A stretch of 64,000 nt of DNA from Dokdonia sp. Dokd-P16. GTDB lineage: Bacteria; Bacteroidota; Bacteroidia; Flavobacteriales; Flavobacteriaceae. Below, piece after piece: positions 1-8,158 of the stretch (its first letter is position 1; the number at the start of each line of letters is the position of its first letter). A program made the translations under genes and the position numbers. The stretch spans positions 3,347,001 to 3,411,000 of the forward strand of contig NZ_CP029151.1 of NCBI RefSeq assembly GCF_003095655.1. Direction: 5' to 3'. The notes beneath the pieces are model-generated. The model saw only the letters and a list, made by a program, of their open reading frames with translations, searched no databases and was not told the DNA's origin.

Positions 1-431
1 CTCACTTGCAGACTATTCTAGAGGTGCTTTACAATATAGATACTAGGTTTTTAGATAGTGATTACGGTGCGTTATACAACCAAGTAAAACGTAAAATCAC
101 CCAGCGTAGCTTACTATTATTGTATACTAATTTTGAGCACATAACAGCACTTGAAAGACAGTTACCTTATTTAAAAGCGCTTTCGCGAAAACATGTCTTG
201 GTGGTTATCTTTTTCCAAAACACAGAACTTGACCAGCTCATTGCAACACCTGCCGAAACACTTCCCGAGGTGTATCATAAAACGATTGCCCAAAAAGCAG
301 ATCTTGATAAAAAAGTAATGGTTGCACGACTTGAACAATACGGTATTCAAACCATATTAACTAAGCCAGATGACCTTACAGTAAATACTATTAATAAATA
401 TCTAGAGATTAAAGCAAGAGGCCTATTATAA
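1..431 (+). CDS. DUF58 domain protein, C-terminal part (5' truncated by window)
   Basis: The reading frame is open to the left window edge, so this is the last ~142 codons of a longer gene; the TTG at position 6 is not a real start. The segment with 'LLLLYTNFEH..ALERQLPYLKALSRKHVLVVIFF' matches the C-terminal part of the DUF58 family (von Willebrand-A-like fold, often encoded beside MoxR ATPases in Bacteroidota). DUF58 proteins are thought to work with MoxR AAA+ chaperones in envelope or cofactor assembly; this is family knowledge, and no MoxR gene is visible here because the upstream side is cut off. The ALSRK stretch is encoded by a one-mismatch copy of the repeated 14-bp palindrome and aligns with the usual AL/IAKRH-type sequence without an insertion. 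Confidence 0.75.
   Translation, partial: HLQTILEVLYNIDTRFLDSDYGALYNQVKRKITQRSLLLLYTNFEHITALERQLPYLKALSRKHVLVVIFFQNTELDQLIATPAETLPEVYHKTIAQKADLDKKVMVARLEQYGIQTILTKPDDLTVNTINKYLEIKARGLL
179..192. repeat. Palindrome copy, 1 mismatch (GCTTTCGCGAAAAC)
   Basis: Member of the GCTTTCGCGAAAGC family; read as Leu-Ser-Arg-Lys inside the DUF58 gene. Confidence 0.8.
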
Positions 432-477
432 TCTGCCGATTTTTGCATTAGAATTCGGATAGACGAAGTCTTCTATA

Positions 478-485
478 TATATTTG
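478..485 (+). promoter_or_regulatory. Probable -7 element for purB (TATATTTG)
   Basis: Perfect match to the Bacteroidota -7 consensus TAnnTTTG, 23 bp upstream of the purB ATG. No good TTG lies 19-20 bp upstream (the best is TTC at 454-456), so the -33 half is weak. Confidence 0.45.
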
Positions 486-508
486 TCCCTTAACTAAAAT
501 CACAACAA

Positions 509-1852
509 ATGTCGTTGTCACCACTTCAAGCCATCTCACCTATTGATGGTCGTTATGCCTCAAAAACAGAAACTTTAGCTCCTTTCTTTTCTGAAGCCGC
601 ACTTATCAAATACAGAGTAAAAGTAGAAGTAGAATATTTTATCGCCTTGTGTGAGCTACCACTTCCGCAACTTGAAGATGTAGATAAAAGTGTCTTTACC
701 GCTTTGCGCGAAATTTACCAAGACTTCACTACAGAAGACGCGCAGGCCATAAAAGACATTGAGAAAGTAACAAACCACGATGTAAAAGCGGTAGAATACT
801 TTATCAAAGAAAAATTTGATGCACTTGACCTTGCATCTTACAAGGAGTTTATCCACTTTGGGTTAACATCTCAAGATATTAATAATACTGCAATCCCGAT
901 GTCTCTTAAGGACGCGATGAATCAAGTATACATTCCAGAATTATTGGAGGTTGTAGATCATCTTAAGCAGCTTGTAGATGAGTGGGCAAACATTCCTTTA
1001 CTAGCTCGTACACACGGACAACCTGCTTCTCCTACTCGACTAGGAAAAGAAATTGAGGTTTTTGTAGTACGTATAGAAGAGCAACTTAATTTATTAAATG
1101 ATATTCCTAGTGCTGCAAAGTTTGGTGGTGCTACAGGAAACTTCAATGCACATAAAGTAGCATATCCATCTATAGATTGGAGAGCATTTGGTAAATCATT
1201 TGTACATGACACGCTAAAAATGCACCACTCCTTTCCTACTACGCAAATAGAGCACTATGATCACATGGCTGCATTATTTGATGGACTTAAGCGTATTAAT
1301 ACGATTTTAATAGATCTTGATCGTGATTTCTGGACCTATGTATCTATGGATTACTTCAAGCAGAAAATTAAAGCTGGAGAAGTAGGTTCTAGCGCCATGC
1401 CGCATAAAGTGAACCCAATTGACTTTGAAAACAGTGAAGGGAACTTAGGTATTGCAAACGCTATTTTTGAGCACCTTTCTGCAAAGCTTCCTATCTCAAG
1501 ACTACAAAGAGATCTTACGGATAGTACGGTATTAAGAAACATAGGTGTTCCATTAGGACATACATTAATAGGATTACGTTCTACCGTAAAAGGATTGAAC
1601 AAACTATTAATAAACGAAGAAAAAATCGCTGCCGATCTTGAGAATAACTGGGCTGTAGTAGCTGAGGCTATCCAGACTATTTTAAGAAGAGAAGGATATC
1701 CTAATCCTTATGAAGCACTTAAAGCACTTACTAGAGTAAACAGTAAGATTACAAAGAAGTCTATGGCTGAGTTTGTGGATACACTTGAGGTAAGCGCGGC
1801 AATTAAGAAAGAATTAAAAGCAATTACTCCTCAAAATTATACTGGGATATAG
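509..1852 (+). CDS. purB: Adenylosuccinate lyase
   Basis: Catalyses two steps of purine synthesis: SAICAR to AICAR plus fumarate, and adenylosuccinate to AMP plus fumarate. The 447-residue protein has the fumarase/aspartase superfamily signature GSSAMPHKVNPIDFEN at about residues 293-308, including the flexible-loop catalytic Ser pair (S294, S295). It also has 'TSQDINNTA' and 'ARTHGQPASPT', the substrate-binding histidine regions of PurB. Length and motifs fit the E. coli-like PurB clade. The gene stands alone: it follows the DUF58 gene by 77 bp with its own -7 element, and is followed by a palindrome copy and a hairpin terminator. The ATG at 509 gives a standard N-terminus (MSLSPLQAISPIDGRY). 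Confidence 0.97.
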   Translation: MSLSPLQAISPIDGRYASKTETLAPFFSEAALIKYRVKVEVEYFIALCELPLPQLEDVDKSVFTALREIYQDFTTEDAQAIKDIEKVTNHDVKAVEYFIKEKFDALDLASYKEFIHFGLTSQDINNTAIPMSLKDAMNQVYIPELLEVVDHLKQLVDEWANIPLLARTHGQPASPTRLGKEIEVFVVRIEEQLNLLNDIPSAAKFGGATGNFNAHKVAYPSIDWRAFGKSFVHDTLKMHHSFPTTQIEHYDHMAALFDGLKRINTILIDLDRDFWTYVSMDYFKQKIKAGEVGSSAMPHKVNPIDFENSEGNLGIANAIFEHLSAKLPISRLQRDLTDSTVLRNIGVPLGHTLIGLRSTVKGLNKLLINEEKIAADLENNWAVVAEAIQTILRREGYPNPYEALKALTRVNSKITKKSMAEFVDTLEVSAAIKKELKAITPQNYTGI

Positions 1853-1858
1853 TAGTTC

Positions 1859-1872
1859 GCTTTCGCGAAAGC
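1859..1872. repeat. Palindrome copy, exact
   Basis: Exact GCTTTCGCGAAAGC (16-bp CGC...GCG at 1858-1873) in the gap just after purB. Confidence 0.95.
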
Positions 1873-1885
1873 GTTATAAAATTAC

Positions 1886-1920
1886 AAAAGGGATGAGCAC
1901 AATGCTTATCCCTTTTTTTT
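1886..1920 (+). terminator. Intrinsic terminator after purB
   Basis: Stem AAGGGATGAGCA / TGCTTATCCCTT with a 3-nt loop and an eight-T run. The opposite strand also ends in Ts, so it may serve gntT from the other side too. Confidence 0.85.
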
Positions 1921-1940
1921 ATGTATCAGGAAAATCGCAA

Positions 1941-3287
1941 CTATACTATAAACCAAAGTACCGTAGAGACAATAAGTCCTACGATTGCGATAATTGAAGT
2001 CATGACTGTCCATGACTTAAATGTTTCTTTCTCTGTTAAACCTAGGTATTGCTTTACAAGCCAGAAGCCACTGTCATTTACATGAGAAAATATACTAGCA
2101 CCTGAAGCTATTGCAATCACAAGTACTGCTAGCTGTGGCGCACTAGTTTCTGTTAGTCCTAACAACGGAGCTGTTATTCCAGCAGCTGTAATCATAGCAA
2201 CCGTTGCACTACCTTGTAACACTCTTACAATAGCCGCAACGAGAAAACCGAAAACCACAGGAGGAAAGAAGTCTCCACTTAAACTTTCGGCAATCATTGT
2301 GCCTGCACCCGTATCTATCAATATTTGTTTAAAAGCTCCACCAGCACCCGTTAGTAAAATAATAACTCCAGCTGGATAGAGAGATTTTGTAGAAATATCA
2401 AGAAGCTCATCTCTAGTAAATCCTTTCTTAATTCCTAAGAAGTACCAAGCAACTACATTTGCAATGATGAGTGCCACAAATGGATGACCTAGTAAATCTG
2501 CTCCAAAAATGAGCCAACTAGGTAAAGTTCCTTCATCAAATAGCGGACTATTAAGTACGGTATTACACACGATTAAGAAAATAGGAATCGCAATTATAAG
2601 TAAAATGGTGCCGGCACTTGGTGCATTTGCGGGTACTTCCATTTCGGTCACCATATCTTCTGGTGATGTGATGTGCATTCTATTTGATAAATATCTTGCA
2701 AGCAACGGCCCAGCAATAACTGCAGCAGGTAAGCCAGCTAAAAATCCGAATATTATAACATAGCCAAGATCGGCACCTAAAATTTCGGCTACAGCAATAG
2801 GTCCTGGTGTAGGTGGTATGAAAGTATGCGTGATTGCTAATCCCGCAAGCAGCGGAATAGCATAGAGCAGTAAGGATTTTCCCGTTTTCTTCTGGAGTGC
2901 ATATACGATTGGCATTAAAATGATAAATGCTACATCAAAAAATACAGGAATAGCCACAAAGAAACCTGTGAGCATGATTGCCCAAGGAGATTTATCTATT
3001 CCAAATTTCTTAAGTAAAGATTCTGCTAGTCGTTGTGCTCCACCTGAGCGCTCTAAAATGGCACCAAATAAAGCTCCTAATCCTACAACAGTAGCAACAA
3101 AACCTAGCGTTCCTCCCATTCCGTTTTTTACAGAATCGAGTATAGATTTCGGTTCCATACCAGCAACAACGCCCACAACGACACAAGTAATTAGTAATGC
3201 TAGAAATGCTTGTATCTTTAGTCGTAAAATAAGAAACAATAGCACTGAAATCCCCAGTATAACTGCCGCTAGTAATTGATAATCCAT
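1941..3287 (-). CDS. gntT: GntP-family gluconate:H+ symporter
   Basis: 448-residue polytopic inner-membrane permease of the GntP family (gluconate and related sugar acids). The sequence is a series of hydrophobic segments with family features such as 'MLTGFFVAIPVFFDVAFIILMPIVYAL', 'THTFIPPTPGPIAVAEILGADLG' and 'SHVNDSGFWLVKQYLGLTEKETFKSW' near the C-terminus. Length is typical. It starts 4 bp after the gluconokinase stop codon, so uptake and phosphorylation of gluconate are coupled in one operon (DUF72 - gluconokinase - permease). No downstream 6-phosphogluconate gene is in the window. The exact substrate (gluconate or a related aldonate) rests on the kinase neighbour. Confidence 0.92.
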   Translation of the reverse strand: MDYQLLAAVILGISVLLFLILRLKIQAFLALLITCVVVGVVAGMEPKSILDSVKNGMGGTLGFVATVVGLGALFGAILERSGGAQRLAESLLKKFGIDKSPWAIMLTGFFVAIPVFFDVAFIILMPIVYALQKKTGKSLLLYAIPLLAGLAITHTFIPPTPGPIAVAEILGADLGYVIIFGFLAGLPAAVIAGPLLARYLSNRMHITSPEDMVTEMEVPANAPSAGTILLIIAIPIFLIVCNTVLNSPLFDEGTLPSWLIFGADLLGHPFVALIIANVVAWYFLGIKKGFTRDELLDISTKSLYPAGVIILLTGAGGAFKQILIDTGAGTMIAESLSGDFFPPVVFGFLVAAIVRVLQGSATVAMITAAGITAPLLGLTETSAPQLAVLVIAIASGASIFSHVNDSGFWLVKQYLGLTEKETFKSWTVMTSIIAIVGLIVSTVLWFIV

Positions 3288-3291
3288 AAAC

Positions 3292-3792
3292 CTATTGTTC
3301 TATAATTTGTTGTATTTTTCTAATGATGTCTTCTTTTGCTAAGGTCGCTTCCACATGAACACCATAATGGGGTACTTCTAGTGTATCAAACTGCGATTGC
3401 AGTAATGAAGGATCAAAGAAATGATTCTTTCTTGAAGCTAGGCGTTTGCTCAGTGCTTCAAAATTTGCATCAAGATAGATAAAGTTTTGTTTTGCTTTCG
3501 CGAAAGCAGATTCAGAAAATAGACGTTCTCTATAAACCTCCTTAAGTGCAGAGCAAGCAAGTACCGCTCCTTTATCACTTGACCACTGCTGTATCTCTAG
3601 TGCTAGACTATCGAGCCACGGCCATCTGTCGTCATCTTGCAATGGTGTGCCAGATGCCATTTTATCAACATTAGTTTGAGGATGAAAATCATCTGCATCA
3701 TAAAATGGAATCTTTAATTGCTCTGATAACATCTTACCTATCGTACTTTTTCCGCAACCGGAAACGCCCATAACTATGTATACATTCTTCAT
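3292..3792 (-). CDS. gntK: Gluconokinase
   Basis: Phosphorylates gluconate to 6-phosphogluconate with ATP, feeding the pentose phosphate or Entner-Doudoroff routes. The 166-residue protein has a Walker A loop GVSGCGKST at residues 8-16, the substrate motif 'FYDADDFHP', and 'CSALKEVYRERL', all typical of GntK/IdnK. The ATG overlaps the upstream DUF72 stop codon by one base (TAATG), and the gluconate permease follows after 4 bp, so translation is probably coupled. An exact palindrome copy encodes the AFAKA in 'SESAFAKAKQNF'. Confidence 0.95.
   Translation of the reverse strand: MKNVYIVMGVSGCGKSTIGKMLSEQLKIPFYDADDFHPQTNVDKMASGTPLQDDDRWPWLDSLALEIQQWSSDKGAVLACSALKEVYRERLFSESAFAKAKQNFIYLDANFEALSKRLASRKNHFFDPSLLQSQFDTLEVPHYGVHVEATLAKEDIIRKIQQIIEQ
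3494..3507. repeat. Palindrome copy, exact
   Basis: Exact GCTTTCGCGAAAGC inside gntK, read on the minus strand as AFAKA. Confidence 0.95.
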
Positions 3793-4694
3793 TAAAATAA
3801 GGTATTTACTCCACCGCTTGCGCTATGAGGAATGTGCAGATTGATTCCTAATGCTGGATTGAGCTTCTCTATAAAGTATGCAGATAGTAATGTAGACTCG
3901 ACCTCTACATTCTGATGAATAAAAAAGTGAACTTTACGCAAACCTAGACTCACCCAATACGTTAACCGCTCCACCCAAGCGTCTAGCCGAGCATAGTCGC
4001 TAGGATGATTTGCTCCTACATATCGTATAAAAGCCTCTCCATTTGTAAGACGCATATGCATAATATCGCGACGCCCAGCGGTATCTACGAGCACATTTGC
4101 CATGTTGCGTTCTTCAAGTAAAAGATAAAGACGCTCTGCCACTTCTGGATTGTTAAACCAATCTGTATGACGAAACTCTAAAGCAATAGGGAGATCTTCT
4201 GGCCAGTGATTTACAAAATTATCAACCCTGTCAAAATCTTTAGGCTGGAAGTTGTTATGCATTTGTAAAAACACAGTACCAAGCTTTTCCTTAAGGATTG
4301 TTGCGTGTTCTACATACTCTGGAATAAAGTCTTGTGAATCTATAAGCCGCTTGCGATGGCTTATCATATTTGTGATTTTAGGAAAGAATTTAAAACCCTC
4401 TGGAACCTTATCATACCACTTCTGAAATTGCTCCTTCGGAAATAACCTATAAAACGTAGCGTTAAGCTCTATACTATTAAACTGGCTTGCGTAATAACCG
4501 AGCTCATCTTTCGTACCTCTAGGATAAAAGCCTTTAAGCTCTGCTTTATTCCACTTTGCGCAACCTACGTAGACTTGTAATTCTTTGTTTTCCGCTTGCG
4601 CGAATGCATTTTCAATAACACCCCTAGTATCAGGATGATCAGGAGGTAATGTAAAATCAATTAACTCTGGTTGCTCAACTACGCCAAATTTCAT
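3792..4694 (-). CDS. DUF72 domain protein
   Basis: 300-residue DUF72 protein (TIM-barrel-like YecE family, biochemical role unknown). Features seen: 'QVYVGCAKWNKAELKGFYPRGTK' at the N-terminal side, 'YYASQFNSIELNATFY', 'FKFFPKITNMISHRKRL', and 'ALEFRHTDWF' in the middle. It is the first gene of the minus-strand gluconate operon and overlaps gntK by one base. The linkage suggests co-expression with gluconate use, but no function follows from that. A degenerate palindrome-like sequence (CGCTTGCGCGAATGC, around 4592) lies inside, encoding 'AFAQAE', and may be a decayed family member. Confidence 0.9.
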   Translation of the reverse strand: MKFGVVEQPELIDFTLPPDHPDTRGVIENAFAQAENKELQVYVGCAKWNKAELKGFYPRGTKDELGYYASQFNSIELNATFYRLFPKEQFQKWYDKVPEGFKFFPKITNMISHRKRLIDSQDFIPEYVEHATILKEKLGTVFLQMHNNFQPKDFDRVDNFVNHWPEDLPIALEFRHTDWFNNPEVAERLYLLLEERNMANVLVDTAGRRDIMHMRLTNGEAFIRYVGANHPSDYARLDAWVERLTYWVSLGLRKVHFFIHQNVEVESTLLSAYFIEKLNPALGINLHIPHSASGGVNTLF

Positions 4695-4794
4695 AAACTC
4701 TATTTTGTGTAGCTAAGATAAGGTTACTGATGGAATTGAGGAGAAGACATCGAGATATGACTTTTAATACAAACCGCATTATTTATAGCATACA

Positions 4795-4834
4795 CAAAAA
4801 AGCCGATTCATAATTTTATGAATCGGCTTTTTTT
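4795..4834 (-). terminator. Intrinsic terminator after the aldehyde dehydrogenase
   Basis: Stem GCCGATTCATA / TATGAATCGGC flanked by A and T runs; T-rich on the minus strand downstream of the gene ending at 4862, and T-rich on the plus strand as well. Confidence 0.88.
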
Positions 4835-4841
4835 ATTTTAC

Positions 4842-4855
4842 GCTTTCGCGAAAAC
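4842..4855. repeat. Palindrome copy, 1 mismatch
   Basis: GCTTTCGCGAAAAC, in the 3' untranslated region between the aldehyde dehydrogenase stop and its terminator. Confidence 0.85.
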
Positions 4856-4861
4856 GGGCTA

Positions 4862-6217
4862 TTATTTAATATATACTGTCTTTTTATTTACAAACTCCTG
4901 AATACCGTCTATGGAAAGTTCGCGTCCATATCCTGAAATTTTTGTTCCCCCAAAAGGAAGATTAGGATTACTCTTTACCATATCATTTACAAACACAGCT
5001 CCATCCTCAAACTGCGGAATCAATGTTTCCATACGTTCTTGACTCTCTGTAAAAATGGATACTCCTAGGCCAAAATCAGATTGGTTTACGAGATTTAATG
5101 CCTCCTCGTCAGATTTAAATGTAGTAACTCCTATTACAGGCCCGAAGGTTTCTTCTTTAAATATTGTCATCTCTGGTGTTACTCCCGTGACAATTGTTGG
5201 CTCAAAATAAGCTTTCTGTCTGTGACCACCTATTAGGACTTTTGCACCTTCGGCAATGGATTTATTGAGTTGATCTTCTAGCTCTTCGGCGAGGTCTTCA
5301 CGTGCCATCACTCCTATGTAGGTATCTTCTTCCATAGGGTCACCAGATTTTAATTCTGTTACCGCTTTCGCGAAAGCTTCTAAAAACTTGTTTTCAATAC
5401 TTTCATGAATTATAAGTCTCTTCCCAGCGATACAACTCTGCCCCGTATTTTGAAAGCGCGCTTGCACACACGTTTGTACCGTTTCCTCAAAATTACAATC
5501 ATCAAAAACTACTAGAGCATTACTACCTCCTAACTCAAGAACAGATTTTTTAATCTCGCTTGCTGCTGTGCTTGCTACGGCAGCTCCTGCAGGCTTACTA
5601 CCTGTAAGCGTTATTGCCTTAATACGAGAATCTCGGACGATATTTTCAATACGCTCACTACCTACCGCCATGTTTTGAAAACACCCCTTAGGAAGTCCTG
5701 CACGTTCAAATACTTTTTGAATATTTTCTGCACTTTGCATTACATTACTTGCATGCTTCAACACACCTATATTACCTGCCATAAGTGCTGGAGCAATGAA
5801 TCTAAACACTTGCCAGAATGGGTAATTCCATGGCATTACAGCAAGTACAACTCCTATAGGTTCATATCGCACATAACTTTTTGAAGCATCTGTTTTTATC
5901 TCCTTAGGTGCTAGTTGTGATGGTGCATTTTCTGCATAATATTCACATACCCAGGCACACTTTTCTACTTCGGCAATGGCTTGAGAGATAGGTTTACCCA
6001 TTTCCTTAGTCATCATCTCTGCATATTCGTGAGCATTTTTTCTTAGTTCTTTTGCTACATTATTAAGGTGTTGTGAGCGCTCTGCAAAAGTGGTATTGCG
6101 CCAAGAGAGAAACGTTTGTTGTGCATTTTCAATTTTGTTTTCTATCTCTTCTAAGTTAAGTGCTTTAATCTTGGCCACTTCAATTCCATCGTACGGATTT
6201 GTAGATACTATATTCAT
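4862..6217 (-). CDS. Succinate-semialdehyde / aldehyde dehydrogenase, short type
   Basis: 451-residue NAD(P)-dependent aldehyde dehydrogenase. Motifs: cofactor-site 'MPWNYPF' at about 128-134, the general base Glu228 in LELGGSN, and the catalytic Cys262 in NTGQSCIAGKR. The shorter length (about 450) and the ending 'GGTKISGYGRELSIDGIQEFVNKKTVYIK' place it with Sad/YneI-type succinate-semialdehyde dehydrogenases. These oxidise succinate semialdehyde to succinate, but substrate range cannot be fixed from sequence. It is monocistronic with its own terminator. An exact palindrome copy encodes the AFAKA in 'FLEAFAKAVTELKSGDP', replacing ordinary helix residues without an insertion. Confidence 0.92.
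   Translation of the reverse strand: MNIVSTNPYDGIEVAKIKALNLEEIENKIENAQQTFLSWRNTTFAERSQHLNNVAKELRKNAHEYAEMMTKEMGKPISQAIAEVEKCAWVCEYYAENAPSQLAPKEIKTDASKSYVRYEPIGVVLAVMPWNYPFWQVFRFIAPALMAGNIGVLKHASNVMQSAENIQKVFERAGLPKGCFQNMAVGSERIENIVRDSRIKAITLTGSKPAGAAVASTAASEIKKSVLELGGSNALVVFDDCNFEETVQTCVQARFQNTGQSCIAGKRLIIHESIENKFLEAFAKAVTELKSGDPMEEDTYIGVMAREDLAEELEDQLNKSIAEGAKVLIGGHRQKAYFEPTIVTGVTPEMTIFKEETFGPVIGVTTFKSDEEALNLVNQSDFGLGVSIFTESQERMETLIPQFEDGAVFVNDMVKSNPNLPFGGTKISGYGRELSIDGIQEFVNKKTVYIK
5364..5377. repeat. Palindrome copy, exact
   Basis: Exact copy inside the aldehyde dehydrogenase gene, read as AFAKA on the minus strand. Confidence 0.95.
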
Positions 6218-6379
6218 AGGTCATTTTTTTATAAAGTTAATACGCGTGTACTGTTTAATGAGAAAGCTTAAGAGCATTTTAACTCCCTTGTACTAAAAGG
6301 TCTTAACAAAATGTGAATTGATAAGGTTTTAAGAATAAATGCAGGAAAGAGCAGTATTTTTAGATAACCAATCAAAACT

Positions 6380-7279
6380 ATGTCCTTACAAAATACAAAA
6401 ACGTCTGTTACCGAAGCATTTCAAGATGCTGTAAGCAATTTTATCGATCAGCTACCACAAATAGCAATGGGTATTCTTATTGTCGTCTTGGGAATTTTAA
6501 TTGCTGGGTGGATAGGTAGATTTGCTAGAAGAAGAATTTCTGCTAGAACTGAGGATCCTCTAATGAGTAAGTTTTTAGGTACGGCTATTAGATATACATT
6601 TATTATTATAGCTATAATGCTTGCACTGAGAGCTGCAGGTCTAGGCGGTATTGCTGCTGGAATCCTAACAGCAGCCGGAGCGAGTGCAGTTGTTCTAGGA
6701 TTTGCTTTTAAAGATATAGGAGAAAATTTTATTGCAGGAATTATACTTGCCTTTAATAGACCCTTTGATGTTGATGATACTGTTGAGATAGGATCAAACT
6801 TTGGTAAAGTAAAAACTTTAGATCTTAGATACACAAAGTTAAAAACCTTTGATGGTAAAGACGTTTACATCCCCAATAGTGATGTACTTACTGAACCTGT
6901 TACAAATTATACAGAAGATGGCTTCTTTAGATGGGATTTTATAATCGGGATTGCATATGAGGATAATATAGAAGGAGCAAAAGAAACAGTATTACGAGCG
7001 CTAGCTAATGAACCTAACGTAATTAATGATGAGATACATGAAAACTTTGTCATTGAAGATGAACTTGCTACAAGTACAGTAAATTTAAAAGTATTCTTTT
7101 GGGTAGATACTAAAGACTTTAGAAAACAAGCTTTGATTACAAAAGGGAATGTAGTTCGCAATGTAAAAGAAGCACTAGAAGATGCTGGGTATTATATGCC
7201 TGCAGATATACAAGAAATTAAACTTTATGGCGGCGTGAAAGAATTTCCGCTTAGCCTTCGTCAGCAAGCTGACAAATAA
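6380..7279 (+). CDS. Small-conductance mechanosensitive channel (MscS family)
   Basis: 299-residue MscS-type channel that opens under membrane tension to release solutes during hypo-osmotic shock. It has three N-terminal membrane segments (about 25-45, 68-88, 92-120). The Gly/Ala-rich pore helix lies within 'AAGLGGIAAGILTAAGASAVVLGFAFKDIGENFIAGI'. The beta domain follows with 'RPFDVDDTVEIGSNFGKVKTLDLRYTKLKTFDGKDVYIPNSDV'. Length matches E. coli MscS (286). It heads a probable operon with the hibernation factor (27-bp gap) and the ArsC-like gene, which groups osmotic protection with a stationary-phase factor. Confidence 0.95.
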   Translation: MSLQNTKTSVTEAFQDAVSNFIDQLPQIAMGILIVVLGILIAGWIGRFARRRISARTEDPLMSKFLGTAIRYTFIIIAIMLALRAAGLGGIAAGILTAAGASAVVLGFAFKDIGENFIAGIILAFNRPFDVDDTVEIGSNFGKVKTLDLRYTKLKTFDGKDVYIPNSDVLTEPVTNYTEDGFFRWDFIIGIAYEDNIEGAKETVLRALANEPNVINDEIHENFVIEDELATSTVNLKVFFWVDTKDFRKQALITKGNVVRNVKEALEDAGYYMPADIQEIKLYGGVKEFPLSLRQQADK

Positions 7280-7306
7280 TAACTATCTTAATTAAAAATA
7301 AATACT

Positions 7307-7612
7307 ATGGAAGTAATATTTGAATACCACGACGTAACTGCAAGTGCAGAATTAGAAGCTTTCGCGAAAGCGGAATTGAAAAAGTTAAGTGATAAATATC
7401 AATTTGCACATAGAGCAGATGTTTTTTTTAAAACTGAAAATACATCAAGTGATCAAACTGGAAAAATAGCTGGAGTACAAATAAGTATGCCTGGTCCAAG
7501 GTTGTTTGCCGAACATAGCTCTGATGATTTTTACCCATCACTAAAGGAAGCTATAGGTGAAGTAGAACGCCAACTTAGAAAAAAGAAAGAAAAAATGCAG
7601 TCTCACCACTAA
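7307..7612 (+). CDS. Short ribosome hibernation promoting factor (HPF/RaiA family)
   Basis: 101-residue protein of the sigma-54-modulation / S30AE family. It binds the 30S decoding region and inactivates or stores ribosomes in slow growth. Sequence features: start 'MEVIFEYHDVTASAELEAFAKAELKKLSDKY' (strand-helix) and a basic C-terminal helix 'VERQLRKKKEKMQSHH'. The short length means it lacks the long-HPF dimerisation domain. It sits between mscS and the ArsC-like gene (11-bp gap). Helix 1 contains an exact palindrome copy (AFAKA) in register with the usual sequence of this helix, so the motif was fitted into the protein rather than inserted. Confidence 0.88.
   Translation: MEVIFEYHDVTASAELEAFAKAELKKLSDKYQFAHRADVFFKTENTSSDQTGKIAGVQISMPGPRLFAEHSSDDFYPSLKEAIGEVERQLRKKKEKMQSHH
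7358..7371. repeat. Palindrome copy, exact
   Basis: Exact copy in the hibernation factor gene, read as AFAKA. Confidence 0.95.
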
Positions 7613-7623
7613 TATTAATCACC

Positions 7624-8088
7624 ATGCCAACTGATATGACACTAGCAACAGATAATAATGAATTAATAGTAATATACTCTTCTGAATCAAGTATTGGGAA
7701 ACAAACACTTGGTTATGCAAAAAGTAGCGATGCAAAACTCAATTTAATCAATATTGCAGAAGCAGGACTTACTGGAACGCAGTGGAGTGAAGTGGCAGAT
7801 TTACTCGGTGCGAGCATAGACGAACTAGTTTCTAAAGACCATCCAGATGTAGATGACTTTGCTAAAGATGCAACAATGAGTGATGATCACTGGATTAAGT
7901 TTATACAGAATAATCCAAACGCTATTCAAAACCCTATATTAATACAGGGTAAACGAGCAAAGCAAATCACGACACCGTCGCAAGCTATGCAATTTATCGA
8001 CGTTGACTCTGCCGGTCTTGAAAAACACAATGTAGGTGATAAACCAGAAATATCATCTAATACTGATGGTGAACACCAAGTAAATTAA
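7624..8088 (+). CDS. ArsC/Spx-like thioredoxin-fold protein lacking the catalytic Cys
   Basis: 154-residue protein that resembles glutaredoxin-type arsenate reductase (ArsC/Spx superfamily). The opening 'LIVIYSSESSIGKQTLGYAKSS' aligns with the HNPRCSKSRxxL active site of ArsC, and later 'FIQNNPNAIQNPILIQGKRAKQITTPSQAMQFI' aligns with the ArsC 'HPxLIxRPIvv..kAvigRP' region. The catalytic Cys position is Ser here, so reductase activity is unlikely. It is the last gene of the mscS-hpf operon, followed by a strong terminator. It could be a regulatory protein in the manner of Spx, but that is inference. A normal ArsC with intact Cys is encoded at 27056-27403. Confidence 0.65.
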   Translation: MPTDMTLATDNNELIVIYSSESSIGKQTLGYAKSSDAKLNLINIAEAGLTGTQWSEVADLLGASIDELVSKDHPDVDDFAKDATMSDDHWIKFIQNNPNAIQNPILIQGKRAKQITTPSQAMQFIDVDSAGLEKHNVGDKPEISSNTDGEHQVN

Positions 8089-8107
8089 ATAAAATTAGTA
8101 CAAATAT

Positions 8108-8142
8108 AAAGAGCCACATATTTTATATGTGGCTCTTTTTTT
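8108..8142. terminator. Bidirectional intrinsic terminator
   Basis: Perfect stem AAAGAGCCACATA / TATGTGGCTCTTT with flanking A and T runs between two convergent genes. Confidence 0.92.
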
Positions 8143-8158
8143 ATTAAAAACGTTTAAA

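Noticed and set aside
958-1212. Antisense frames within purB, hisF, thrA and the amidohydrolase genes
   Set aside because: Each is fully inside a strongly supported gene on the other strand and shows no recognisable domain.
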